64,000 nt of DNA from Sinomonas notoginsengisoli (GTDB lineage: Bacteria > Actinomycetota > Actinomycetes > Actinomycetales > Micrococcaceae): assembly GCF_021554725.1 (NCBI RefSeq), contig NZ_JAIZDP010000004.1, forward strand, positions 62,001 through 126,000, given 5' to 3'. The notes under the pieces are model-generated. The model was not told the DNA's origin and did no database searches. It was given only the letters and a program-made list of their open reading frames with translations. Below are positions 26,769-35,252 of the stretch, piece after piece; position 1 is the stretch's first letter, and each line of letters starts with the position of its first letter. Position numbers and translations under genes: made by a program.

Positions 26769-26809
26769 TGAGAACCGGCGCCGTCTAAACCGCCGGAATC
26801 CGTGGCGCG

Positions 26810-28633
26810 TCAGGAAAGGCGCGCCTTGAGGCCCTGGAGCTCGGCCGTGATGCTCTTCGGCAGCGAGCCGCCGAAGCGGTCGAACCACTCGGTGACGCCC
26901 GGGAGCTCCTTGAGCCACTCCTCGCGATCGAAGTGGGTGGCCTCCTCGACCTCCGCTTCGGACATGTCCAGGCCCTTGAGGTCCAGGCTGGAGGACGTCG
27001 GGATGAAGCCGATCGGGGTCTCGATGGCGTCAGCCTTGCCCTCGATGCGCTCGATGGCCCACTTGAGGACACGGCTGTTGTCGCCGAAGCCCGGCCAGGC
27101 GAAGCCACCGTCCTTGGTGCGGCGGAACCAGTTCACGAGGAAGATCTTGGGCAGCCTCTCGGGGTTGGCCTTGCCCGAGACCTTGACCCAGTGGCCGAGG
27201 TAGTCGCCCGCGTCGTACCCGATGAACGGCAGCATCGCCATCGGATCGCGGCGCACGACGCCGACTGCACCGGCAGCCGCCGCCGTCGTCTCCGAGGAGA
27301 GCGTGGCGCCCATGAAGATGCCGTTCGCCCAGCTGCGGGACTGGGTGACCAGCGGGATGGTGGTCTTGCGGCGGCCGCCGAAGAGGATCGCGTTGATCTC
27401 AACGCCCTCCGGGGCAAAGTACTCGGGGGCAAGCATGTCGATCTGGTCGATCGGGGTGCAGAACCGCGAGTTCGGGTGGGCGGCCGGCCGGCCGGCGTCC
27501 GGGGTCCAGTCGTTGCCCTTCCAGTCGGTGAGGTGGGCCGGGACCTCATCGGTCATGCCCTCCCACCACACGCCGCCCTCGTCCGTGAGGGCCACGTTGG
27601 TGAAGATGCTGTTGCCCTTGGCGATGGCGCGCATCGCGTTCGGGTTGGTGCCCCAGCCGGTGCCGGGGGCCACGCCGAACAGGCCTGCCTCCGGGTTAAC
27701 CGCGCGGAGCTCGCCCTCCTTGCCGAAGCGCATCCACGTGATGTCGTCGCCGAGGGTCTCGACCTTCCAGCCCTCGATGGTGGGGTCGAGGAGCGCAAGG
27801 TTGGTCTTGCCACATGCCGACGGGAACGCGCCGGAGATGTGGTAAGCCTTGCCCTCCGGGCTGGTCAGCTTGAGGATGAGCATGTGCTCGGCGAGCCAGC
27901 CCTCGTCCCGGGCCATGACCGAGGCGATGCGCAGCGCGTAGCACTTCTTGCCGAGCAAGGCGTTGCCGCCGTAGCCCGAACCGTAGGACCAGATGGAGCG
28001 CTCCTCCGGGAAGTGCACGATCCACTTCTCCGGGTTGCACGGCCACGCGACGTCCTCCTGGCCCTCCTCGAGGGGGGCGCCGACCGAGTGGAGCGCGGGC
28101 ACGAAGAACGCGCGGGTCTGCTCGATCTTCTTCAGGACATCGGTGCCGATGCGGGCCATGACGCGCATCGAGGCGACAACGTAGGCTGAGTCAGTGATCT
28201 CGACCCCGAACTTCGGGTCCTCGGCGTCGAGGTGGCCCATGACGAACGGGATGACGTACATGGTGCGGCCGCGCATGGAACCGTCGAAGAGGCTTGTCAG
28301 CTTCTCCTTCATGGCGTCCGGGTCCATCCAGTTGTTCGTGAAGCCGGCGTCGCGCTCGTTATTCGAGCAGATGAAGGTCTGCTCCTCCACGCGGGCCACG
28401 TCCGCAGGATCGGAGAACGCGGCGAAGGAGTTCGGGAACAGCTCGGGGTTGAGGCGCGTGAGGGCGCCCGCGGCGACGAGCTCGTCGGTCAGCTGGCGGT
28501 ACTCCGCCTCGGAACCATCAACCCAGTGGATGCGGTCGGGCTTGGTGAGCTCAGCGACTTCTTCGACCCAGAGGAGCAGCGGCTCGTACGTGGTGGGGGC
28601 TTCCGCGATCAGCGGCAGACGAGTTTCGCCCAT
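26810..28633 (-). CDS. pckG: phosphoenolpyruvate carboxykinase (GTP)
   Basis: PckG makes PEP from oxaloacetate and GTP, the first step of gluconeogenesis. The 607-residue protein contains the kinase loop [11 protein letters not shown] with the reactive Cys274. It also has [11 protein letters not shown] near the start, [13 protein letters not shown] (Asn-rich substrate region) and the nucleotide segment [18 protein letters not shown]. The start is ATG 28633 because AAAGGAGACC lies before it; the frame stays open upstream without similarity. A CRP-like site lies 148 bp upstream. The neighbouring gene to its 3' side also handles PEP but is separated by a terminator. Confidence 0.95.
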   Translation of the reverse strand: MGETRLPLIAEAPTTYEPLLLWVEEVAELTKPDRIHWVDGSEAEYRQLTDELVAAGALTRLNPELFPNSFAAFSDPADVARVEEQTFICSNNERDAGFTNNWMDPDAMKEKLTSLFDGSMRGRTMYVIPFVMGHLDAEDPKFGVEITDSAYVVASMRVMARIGTDVLKKIEQTRAFFVPALHSVGAPLEEGQEDVAWPCNPEKWIVHFPEERSIWSYGSGYGGNALLGKKCYALRIASVMARDEGWLAEHMLILKLTSPEGKAYHISGAFPSACGKTNLALLDPTIEGWKVETLGDDITWMRFGKEGELRAVNPEAGLFGVAPGTGWGTNPNAMRAIAKGNSIFTNVALTDEGGVWWEGMTDEVPAHLTDWKGNDWTPDAGRPAAHPNSRFCTPIDQIDMLAPEYFAPEGVEINAILFGGRRKTTIPLVTQSRSWANGIFMGATLSSETTAAAAGAVGVVRRDPMAMLPFIGYDAGDYLGHWVKVSGKANPERLPKIFLVNWFRRTKDGGFAWPGFGDNSRVLKWAIERIEGKADAIETPIGFIPTSSSLDLKGLDMSEAEVEEATHFDREEWLKELPGVTEWFDRFGGSLPKSITAELQGLKARLS

Positions 28634-28780
28634 GTCGGTCTCCTTTGTTGGGGTCGGCGTGTCCTTCCATGCTAGGGAAGGTGGTCTGTACCACCGGACG
28701 CCGAAAGGGCGGAAAATGAGAGCCATACCTTCAAAACACCGCTTTTACCGGGATGAGAACGTGGGCAGCGACCCTTTTAA

Positions 28781-28794
28781 GTGACTAACGTCAC
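28781..28794. promoter_or_regulatory. CRP/GlxR-like site upstream of pckG
   Basis: GTGACTAACGTCAC fits GTGA-N6-TCAC, the cAMP-receptor-protein core. It lies in the 319-bp gene-free stretch 28634-28952 between pckG and tRNA-Arg. The rest of that stretch is moderately AT-rich and contains the tRNA promoter. Confidence 0.5.
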
Positions 28795-28876
28795 GTAGAC
28801 CGGTCTACCTTGTATGACCTCGGAGTGTAAGTTGTGTGACCTTCCAGGAACGTTCCGACGGCCATATTGGGGGGAT

Positions 28877-28905
28877 TTGGCGTTGGGTAGCTGTTCGCGT
28901 AAAGT
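28877..28905 (+). promoter_or_regulatory. promoter of tRNA-Arg
   Basis: TTGGCG (28877-28882) and TAAAGT (28900-28905) are separated by 17 bp and end 47 bp before the tRNA. The same TAAAGT -10 and 17-bp spacer occur before tRNA-Ser at 53.8 kb. Confidence 0.65.
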
Positions 28906-28952
28906 AATTCGAGCCGAACGGGAGCGGGAAGTGCTTCGCGAACGGCAGGTAA

Positions 28953-29026
<74 letters not shown>

Positions 29027-29133
29027 CAGCAGAAAATTGGCAAATGGACTCGGCCCCACGGCTGGGTCCATCTGCTTTTCGGGGTGCTTTTCGGCCGCAC
29101 CGAATCGGCGAGTGCGCCTGCGCATCTCTCCCG

Positions 29134-29139
29134 TAGCAT
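29134..29139 (+). promoter_or_regulatory. -10 box for leaderless flavoprotein mRNA
   Basis: TAGCAT ends 6 nt before GTG 29146. Confidence 0.45.
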
Positions 29140-29145
29140 GCTGGG

Positions 29146-30558
29146 GTGGACAGCGAGTATGACGTCATCGTGATCGGCGGCGGCGCGGCCGGCGAGAACG
29201 CAGCGAACCGTGCGGTCAAGGGCGGCCTCACGGCAGCCATCGTGGAGAAGTCGCTGCTCGGCGGCGCCTGCTCGTACTGGGCCTGCGAGCCCTCCAAAGC
29301 CCTCCTCCGCCCGGGCACCGCACTCCATGCCGCGCGGCGTGTCCCCGGCGCCCGGGAGGCCGTCACCGGGGAGCTCGATGTCCCCGCCGCCCTCGCCCAC
29401 CGCGACGAGGCCTCAAGCCACTGGGACGACGCCAGCCAAGTCGAGTGGGCCGAAGGCGCCGGCATCGCGGTGATCCGCGGCACCGCCCGCCTCACGGGCG
29501 CGAAACGCCTCTGGGTGACCGACGACGGCGGCAACCACTTCACGCTCACGGCGCTCCACGCCGTCGTACTCGCCACCGGCTCGCAGCCGGTGATCCCCAA
29601 GGTCTCGGGCCTGCACAACGTCCCCCTGTGGACCACCGCCGACGCCACGAGCACGCAGGAGGTGCCCGAAAGCCTGGCGGTCATCGGCGCGGGCGTGGCG
29701 GGCGCCGAGCTCGCCCAGGCGTTCGCCCGGTTGGGATCGAAGGTGACGGTACTGGCGCGCGGGACATTCCTAAGCGCATTCCCCGAGGACGCGCGCACCC
29801 TCGTCGCGGAGGGCCTGCGCGCGGACGGGGTGGAAATCCTCGAGGGGGTCACCCCGGAGCGCGCCGAGGCCGGGGACGACGGCGCCGTGCGGCTCGCGCT
29901 TCCCGGGGACCGCACGCTCGAGGTAGCCCGCCTTCTCGTCGCCGCGGGGCGCCGCGCCGCACTGGACGGCCTCGGGCTCCCCGCCTTCGGAGTCGAGCCC
30001 CACGCACTGCGGGTGGACGACACGGGACAGGTGCAGGGCCTCGCGTGGCTCTACGCCGTGGGCGACTGCTCGGGCGGACCGAAGCTCACCCATCAGGGCA
30101 AGTACCAGGCGCGCATCACCGGGGACGCGATCGTGGCCCGCGCGCAAGGAGAGATCTCCACCGCGCCCCCGCCATGGAGCCGCTACGCCCGTACCGCCGA
30201 TGTCCTCGCGGTCCCCCACGTGGTCTTCACGGATCCAGAGCTCGCCTCCGTGGGCCTGACCGAGGAGGACGCGTGGGAAGCCGGTATCCGAGTTCGGAGC
30301 GTGGAGCTCCCGATCTCCGTGGCGGGCGCGTGGCAGCACGCAGAGGACTACGAGGGCTGGGCGCAGTTTCTCGTCGACGAGGATGCGCGGACGGTCATCG
30401 GTGCCTGCTTTGCGGGGCCCGACGTCGCCGAACTCCTGCATGCAGCGACGATCGCGATCGTCGGCGAGGTTCCCCTCGACCGTCTGTGGCACGCGACCCC
30501 AGCGTTCCCGACCATTTCCGAGGTATGGCTGCGGTTCCTCGAGGCGTACGGACTGTAG
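29146..30558 (+). CDS. pyridine nucleotide-disulfide oxidoreductase (class I) with Phe at the catalytic His position
   Basis: A 470-residue FAD protein related to lipoamide dehydrogenase, mycothione reductase and mercuric reductase. It has the FAD fold VIVIGGGAAGENAA (7-20), a redox pair CSYWAC (Cys42/Cys47), the NAD fold VIGAGVAGAE near 184 and the second FAD motif YAVGDCSGG. In class I enzymes the C-terminal dimer region supplies His-Pro-Thr-x-x-Glu; here it reads FPTISE, with Phe454 in place of His and Glu459 kept, while His449 lies five residues before. So it probably reduces something other than a classical disulfide, for example a quinone or a metal ion. The start is GTG 29146. Confidence 0.85.
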   Translation: MDSEYDVIVIGGGAAGENAANRAVKGGLTAAIVEKSLLGGACSYWACEPSKALLRPGTALHAARRVPGAREAVTGELDVPAALAHRDEASSHWDDASQVEWAEGAGIAVIRGTARLTGAKRLWVTDDGGNHFTLTALHAVVLATGSQPVIPKVSGLHNVPLWTTADATSTQEVPESLAVIGAGVAGAELAQAFARLGSKVTVLARGTFLSAFPEDARTLVAEGLRADGVEILEGVTPERAEAGDDGAVRLALPGDRTLEVARLLVAAGRRAALDGLGLPAFGVEPHALRVDDTGQVQGLAWLYAVGDCSGGPKLTHQGKYQARITGDAIVARAQGEISTAPPPWSRYARTADVLAVPHVVFTDPELASVGLTEEDAWEAGIRVRSVELPISVAGAWQHAEDYEGWAQFLVDEDARTVIGACFAGPDVAELLHAATIAIVGEVPLDRLWHATPAFPTISEVWLRFLEAYGL

Positions 30559-30639
30559 CGGTTTTGCGCTTGGCCGCCGGATTGCACACGCCCTATAGAT
30601 AACACCAGCAACAGGAAAAACTCCTGTCACACTGTACAC

Positions 30640-31206
30640 ATGCCTCTGCGCTTCCGACCTCTGCGCACCAGTGCCAGGGCCACGCTCTGGACGGCGGGCA
30701 CCACGGTGGCCCTCAGCCTCATCGCCGGCGCGACGCTCGATGGCGTTGCCGTGTCACTCGCGCTCGTCTCGCTGGGCGCATTCGTGGCCTGTGCGCTCTA
30801 TGCGGTGCTGGGCATGTCCCGCTAAGCGGTCGCGGCCTGTGCGGCAGCCAGCTCGGCACTCGCCATCGGCTCGGCCCTCGCGTTCCTGCGACTCCTCGGC
30901 CTCGCGTGGGATCAGGACCCGGACGCCATCACGAACGTCTCGGGCCGCGACGCGGACCCCCTCTTCTTCACCGCAGTCGCCTCCGCGGGTGTGACGCTCG
31001 CGCTACTTCTCGCGGGTGCCGCGTGGCCAGAGGTGCCGCCCGCCTCCAAGAGGCGCCATCCAGCCGCTGGCGCCGCAGCGCGCCGCCCCGTCCACCCGGC
31101 GTCGTCCGCTCCACGGAAGGTGGCACCGACCGTCCCCCGCGCCACGATCCGGCGTGCTGCGGGCCGCGTCAGTGCTTCTTCGGTGCGCGGGGCGCGGCGA
31201 ACCTGA
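30640..31206 (+). pseudogene. four-helix membrane protein interrupted by an in-frame TAA
   Basis: ATG 30640 opens a 61-residue piece with two predicted membrane helices, ending at TAA 30823-30825. The same frame then stays open without a start codon until TGA 31204. It reads through two more hydrophobic segments (SSALAIGSALAFLRLLGLAW and AVASAGVTLALLLAGAAW) separated by an acidic loop DQDPDAITNVSGRDADP, and ends in a basic Ala/Pro tail. The simplest reading is one roughly 187-residue protein cut by a nonsense codon; two separate genes, readthrough or a base-calling error are alternatives. The family is not recognised. Its 3' end overlaps the convergent phosphatase gene by 38 bp. Confidence 0.55.
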
Positions 31207-31705
31207 CCAGCCGGGCATCCTGGCCGTCAAGCTCGGCCCACGGCGTCTCGGTCTCGAAGACGGCGAGACCCGTGGTCGGGAAGTGGCTCGCGGCGTCCAT
31301 GTACGCATCCTGATCCGAATCCCGGGAGGCTAGGCGCAGCGCGAGGTCCTGGACCCCGGGCATGTGCGCAACGATCATGAGCGAGCGGACCGTCTCCGGG
31401 ACATGGTTCACCACAGCCAGCATCCGGGCCGCGCTTGCGGCGTAGAGGCCTGACTCGAGCTTGGGCGTTGGAGCCTTCTCGCCGAGCACGTCGCAGACCC
31501 ATGTAGTGGTCTGGCGCGTGCGCAGAGCGGTCGAGGTGAGGATGAAGTCAGGGATGACGCCGTTCCTCACGAGCCATTTGCCGGCCTCCGGGGCGTCTGC
31601 GTGCCCCCGCTCGGCGAGCGGCCTGTCAGCATCAGCCACCCCTTGGGGCCACGCCGCCTTGGAATGGCGCAGGATGATGAGCCGCTTGAGGTGATGCCTT
31701 GCCAC
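31169..31705 (-). CDS. SixA-like histidine phosphatase
   Basis: A 178-residue member of the histidine phosphatase (phosphoglycerate mutase-like) superfamily. The catalytic signature is LRHSKA (Arg13-His14, with Ser in place of Gly as in SixA), and the second His is in IVAHMPG near residue 114. SixA proteins remove phosphate from phosphohistidine proteins; the substrate here is unknown. GTG 31705 lies 6 nt after TAGGCT, suggesting leaderless expression. Confidence 0.85.
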   Translation of the reverse strand: MARHHLKRLIILRHSKAAWPQGVADADRPLAERGHADAPEAGKWLVRNGVIPDFILTSTALRTRQTTTWVCDVLGEKAPTPKLESGLYAASAARMLAVVNHVPETVRSLMIVAHMPGVQDLALRLASRDSDQDAYMDAASHFPTTGLAVFETETPWAELDGQDARLVRFAAPRAPKKH

Positions 31706-31778
31706 AGCACTAGCCTACGGGGCACCCACAACGCGATCTTGGCGGCCCGGGTGACCGGCCGGCCTGGACGCCGCGGAG

Positions 31779-32600
31779 CTAGATCGAGTACTCGGGCGCA
31801 GCCCAGACGATGACCTCGGGGTGCTCGTAGAAGCGGTAGCCCTGGCCGCGAACGGTGCGGACGGTGTTGGCGAGGCGGCCCAGCTTGGAGCGGAGCCGGC
31901 GGATGTGCACATCGATCGTGCGCTCGTTCGGCACCTCCTCGGCATTCTTCCAGAGGCTCTCGAGCAGCTCATCGCGGCTCACAGTGCGGGCCCCGTTCTC
32001 GACGAGGTAGTTGAGGAGCTCGAACTCCTTGAAGGTCAGGTTCAGGGTCTCGCCATCAAGGTGGACCTCCCGACGGGCGAGGTCGATGAGGACCCCGGCC
32101 GGGCGGGTCTCAGAGGAGGCAGCGGGCCGCGGCTCGGGGCGCGGTTGCTGACGGGAGGCGATGGTCGGATCGCCGAAGGTCGAACGGACCACATCGAGCG
32201 AGGTGCCGGGGGCATCCCCGGGTGCCACGGCCACGGCCGCATAGCTCTCGATGCCGTCGACGAGCGTCTGCGCGTAGGCGCGGATCTCCTGGGCGATCCG
32301 GGCGATCGACGTCCCAGCAGTTGCAGCCTGCTGCTCGGAGAGGCCGACGTAGACGACGAAGCCGTGGGCAACGTTGTCCGCGGCCACGGCGCGAACGGAC
32401 TCGGCCCCGGGCTGGACCACTGGGGTCGGCGCCGTCATCGGCGCCCCATCCCCCACCGGCCGCAGCTGCGCTGCGGACCCTTGCTGATAGGCCTCCGCCG
32501 GGGCGCCGAAGCGGGAGCCGAACTGCTGGCGGCGTGCGGGCTTCTGGGCCTTCTGGGCGTTTCGGACTGAGATGTGGACGTAGCCGGATGCAATAGACAT
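31779..32600 (-). CDS. winged-helix (OmpR/PhoB-type) transcriptional regulator without receiver domain
   Basis: A 273-residue protein. The last 100 residues are a clear OmpR-type winged helix: VLIDLARREVHLDGETLNLTFKEFELL, then the recognition-helix region ERTIDVHIRRLRSKLG, then VRTVRGQGYRF. The N-terminal 150 residues are Ala/Gln/Pro-rich with a possible helical segment (SIARIAQEIRAYAQTLVDGIE) but no receiver-domain aspartates. Activity is therefore not set by classical phosphorylation. GAGG precedes ATG 32600. It is transcribed away from the riboswitch-controlled hydrolase gene and shares its long upstream region. Confidence 0.85.
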   Translation of the reverse strand: MSIASGYVHISVRNAQKAQKPARRQQFGSRFGAPAEAYQQGSAAQLRPVGDGAPMTAPTPVVQPGAESVRAVAADNVAHGFVVYVGLSEQQAATAGTSIARIAQEIRAYAQTLVDGIESYAAVAVAPGDAPGTSLDVVRSTFGDPTIASRQQPRPEPRPAASSETRPAGVLIDLARREVHLDGETLNLTFKEFELLNYLVENGARTVSRDELLESLWKNAEEVPNERTIDVHIRRLRSKLGRLANTVRTVRGQGYRFYEHPEVIVWAAPEYSI

Positions 32601-33217
32601 GGATTGAACCTCAAAGAACTAGCCGTAATGGCTTCGAATGCGGAGCGTTAGCGCCCGCGGAGCGGATGTGCCCGACGCTGGGCGGCGACAAGACTGGGGC
32701 TGATTGCTGGGGTGGTGCAGTTAGCTCGACATTCGACAGCAGCACATGGATCGACTGGCGGGTGTGCCAGTGGGCTGTTCTGCGGCTGCAGGTGCTGCTG
32801 AGTCATTGTTCACACTGAGAGTGTGGCCCGTAACAATGGCTACAGGCAAGTAACAATGTTGCCTTTGTCTCACCATGCGAGACGATCACCGCTTGATGTG
32901 ACGAGCATCACTATTCGGTTAACCGCCGATATGAACGCATATTTTCACAGTTTCGACGAGAACTTTCCCTTGGGTCGAAGATTATTCGGTCTGTGTTCGC
33001 TTGGCGTTCATGCGAGGGAGCGGTGAGTCACTTCTCACTATCCGGACGTCGTTGGACAGGCCGGTCTGGGACGCTCTTCCCGGTGGACACACACCCCTCA
33101 AAAGAGCTAAACGGCCGCAGCCCGCGGGGCCCCTTGGCCGTTACCCAAATGTGACAATGGCGCGGTCGTCCCGTAGGGTAGATGGGTGCCGCCGGATGGC
33201 GAGCATCCTCCGAGCAT
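32601..33217. other. 617-bp intergenic regulatory region, AT-richer than its surroundings
   Basis: No gene is seen. The part from about 32800 to 33020 is unusually AT-rich for this window. It contains GTAACAATG twice (32830 and 32850), an inverted repeat AGGCAA-N9-TTGCCT (32844-32864) and a CRP-like site (32897-32912). It likely holds the promoters of the winged-helix regulator (leftward) and of the riboswitch-hydrolase transcript (rightward). Confidence 0.6.
32897..32912. promoter_or_regulatory. CRP/GlxR-like site
   Basis: TGTGACGAGCATCACT matches TGTGA-N6-TCACA except for the last base. It lies about 320 bp upstream of the riboswitch. In mycobacteria and streptomycetes cAMP-CRP activates rpfA, a related cell-wall hydrolase gene. 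Confidence 0.55.
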
Positions 33218-33400
33218 GTCCGCCGAGCTCTGCCGACGCCTTGGACGGACACGTGAAGGCAGAGACGGAGGACCCACTCAGCCGGCTGCGCCCCCTCGTG
33301 ACGAGCGTGCGGTGCGGCCTCGGGGGTGAAGCCCGGGCCATTGGCCGGGCCGGATGGCTCTCATCCGAACCCGACAGCTAACTTCGCAGGCGCAAACGAG
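33218..33400 (+). promoter_or_regulatory. c-di-AMP riboswitch (ydaO/yuaA type)
   Basis: The sequence carries the conserved blocks of actinobacterial ydaO RNAs in order: GCCGAGCTCTGCC near 33222, GGACGGACAC near 33243, GGAGGACCCA near 33267, GGGGGTGAAGCCCGGGCC near 33323, and CCGACAGCTAAC with CGCAGGCG close to the 3' end. It ends about 13 nt before the start codon of the transglycosylase-like gene. This RNA class binds c-di-AMP and turns off genes for wall hydrolases and ion transport. The boundaries are approximate and recognition is by memory of the family consensus. Confidence 0.85.
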
Positions 33401-33413
33401 AGGCCCTACAGCT

Positions 33414-34148
33414 TTGAGCAAGACCCCGAACAGCGCTGCCGCACGCCCTCATGGCCGACGCCGCGCTGAAGCCCCCACCCGTTCCGCCCTTGCCCGGGTG
33501 GCTGCGAAGTCCGGGCTCAAGCCCGGCTCCGAGCGCTTCGGGCACCGCAGCGCCGTCGTGGCCCTCTCCCTCGGGCTCCTCGCCGTTGCCGGCGGAGGGG
33601 CAGCCGCGACCGCCAACGCCACAGACTTGGCGAACGTCGCGGCCGTCACGAAGACCGCTGCCTCCTCGGCTCCCAACGCCGAACAGACCGAGTCGAGCGT
33701 CCTCGCCAAGGCCGCGGCTGATGCCCGATCTGCCGCGGCAGACAAGGCAGCGGCAGACAAGGCAGCTGCCGAGAAGGCTTCTGTGGAGAAGGCAGCCGCT
33801 GACAAGGCCGCAGCCGACAAGGCCGCAGCCACACCCGTCAACGACCCATCCGGCGCCCAGGCCTACGCCGCCAGTCGCCTCGCCGCATTCGGCTGGGGTC
33901 AGGACCAGATGAGAGCGCTGGTCACGCTGTGGAACAAGGAGTCCGACTGGACTACCACAGCCACCAATCCCTCGAGCGGCGCCTACGGCATCGCGCAGTC
34001 GCTGCCCGGAGACAAGATGGCCAACGCCGGCGGTGACTGGCAGACCAACTACAAGACCCAGATCGAGTGGGGGCTGGGCTACATCAAGGAGCGCTACGGC
34101 TCGCCCGCGGGAGCGCTCGGCTGGCACCTCGCGCACAACTGGTACTGA
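33414..34148 (+). CDS. secreted lytic transglycosylase-like protein
   Basis: From TTG 33414 the protein has 244 residues. A basic Arg-rich leader is followed by a hydrophobic signal segment (about 46-68) ending in ATANAT. A lysine/alanine repeat region comes next (residues 98-139, repeated AAADK), likely an extended helix. The C-terminal domain of 95 residues resembles aggregation-promoting-factor or SLT-like muramidases, with Glu176 in LWNKESDW as candidate catalytic acid, NPSSGAYGIAQS and GLGYIKERYGSP. An earlier ATG at 33354 lies inside the riboswitch, so TTG 33414 is preferred; GAGAGG precedes it. It should trim peptidoglycan during growth or resuscitation. Confidence 0.85.
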   Translation: MSKTPNSAAARPHGRRRAEAPTRSALARVAAKSGLKPGSERFGHRSAVVALSLGLLAVAGGGAAATANATDLANVAAVTKTAASSAPNAEQTESSVLAKAAADARSAAADKAAADKAAAEKASVEKAAADKAAADKAAATPVNDPSGAQAYAASRLAAFGWGQDQMRALVTLWNKESDWTTTATNPSSGAYGIAQSLPGDKMANAGGDWQTNYKTQIEWGLGYIKERYGSPAGALGWHLAHNWY

Positions 34149-34186
34149 CCGTCGCTGGTACTGAGCGTCGCTGGTACTGAGCGTCG
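34139..34186 (+). repeat. three tandem 16-bp units over the stop codon
   Basis: CTGGTACTGAGCGTCG is repeated at 34139, 34155 and 34171; the first copy differs at one base. The first copy contains the last codons and stop (TGG TAC TGA) of the transglycosylase-like gene, so the stop region has been duplicated twice downstream. Confidence 0.85.
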
Positions 34187-34210
34187 GCCGCTCTTGGGGC
34201 GCCGGGGGCG

Positions 34211-35087
34211 TCAGTTGGTGCCGGCGATCAGCACCATCTGGGCGGCCAGCCCGTCCTTGAGGGCGGTGACGCTCACCGTCTGGCCTTGCGCCAGGGATGT
34301 CGAGGAGCTCGTCCCCGAGCTGCCCGTGTTCCCCTGGCCACGCAAGCCGCGAGCACCGATCTGCGTCTCGGACGACATCGCGTAGGTCTGCGTAAACCCG
34401 TCAGCGCTCTTCACGGTCACCGACTGACCCGACACTGCCGTGACGGAGCCGGTCTGCGCGACCATGGCCACGTTGGCGTTGTCCCGGACCACCACGAACT
34501 CGCCGTGCAGCACCTCGCCGAGCATGCCCATGCCGAGGCCACCAGCGCCGAAACTCTGGCCGCGCGCGCCTCCTTGGGCGCCGAAGCCCTGCCCGTTCTG
34601 CGTCCCGTTCTGGCCAGCCTGCCCCCCGAACCCTTGGCCCGGTCCCCCTTGGGCGCCGAGCGCATTCCCGTTCGTGCCGGCGTTGGCCGAGGTTGCGGCC
34701 CACACGGCCGCCCCCGCGCCCCCTGCAATGGACAACAGCCGCGGCTCCGGCGGCGAGACCCTTCTGCGCACTGGTGAGGCGGTGCCACCGCACGCTTCCG
34801 GGTCGCGGTGACCCCGGGGCGGGGGCGCCCCACCCGCCGGGCCCCTGAAGGTGCAGCTGCTCGGGCGCGCCCCAGCCTGGGGCGGGCTGCCCTTGGTCCT
34901 GCTGGGATGAGCCCCACCCCGGGGAAGGCTGCTGCGGCTGCCGCCGCGCGCCGTCGTACGGCCCCGCCTGCTGCGGCGCACCCCAGCCCGCTGAGTGGTC
35001 CGCGTGCGCGGCCGCCTCCCGCGCCGACGGCTTGGTCGGCTCGGGAACCAGGGGCTCTTCGGGGCGCGGGGGCTGCTGCTGGTCCAT
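34211..35087 (-). pseudogene. membrane-anchored Gly-rich DUF5666-like protein, frameshifted
   Basis: AGGAGGACAG precedes ATG 35087. The first frame reads MDQQQPPRPEEPLVPEPTKP, then a Gln/Pro/Gly-rich cytoplasmic part and the start of a membrane helix (GLAAGAAAVV), after which it becomes nonsense. The continuation is in the +1 frame: IAGGAGAAVWAATSAN, a Gly/Gln-rich stretch and a C-terminal domain with TGSVTAVSGQSVTVKSADG, typical of DUF5666. Removing one C from the CC at 34731-34730 (minus strand) restores a single 290-residue protein with an intact helix. A real mutation, phase variation or a base-calling error are all possible. Confidence 0.7.
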
Positions 35088-35252
35088 CTGTCCTCCTGGT
35101 GTGAGAGCTTCTGTTCCCAGCGTTGGCACGGAGGCTGTGTCACGGCTGTGCCACCCTGCTGTGGCGACTGTGACCGGCGCTAGGCTTGCCTCCACAGGCG
35201 CATCACAGCTGCCGCTCAGGCTCAGGCTATTTCTCACAGGGAGTCTCGAACC

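Noticed and set aside
32601-33217. AT-rich region as a prophage remnant or replication origin
   Set aside because: No phage genes, no DnaA boxes noticed; CRP-like site and riboswitch explain it as a regulatory leader.
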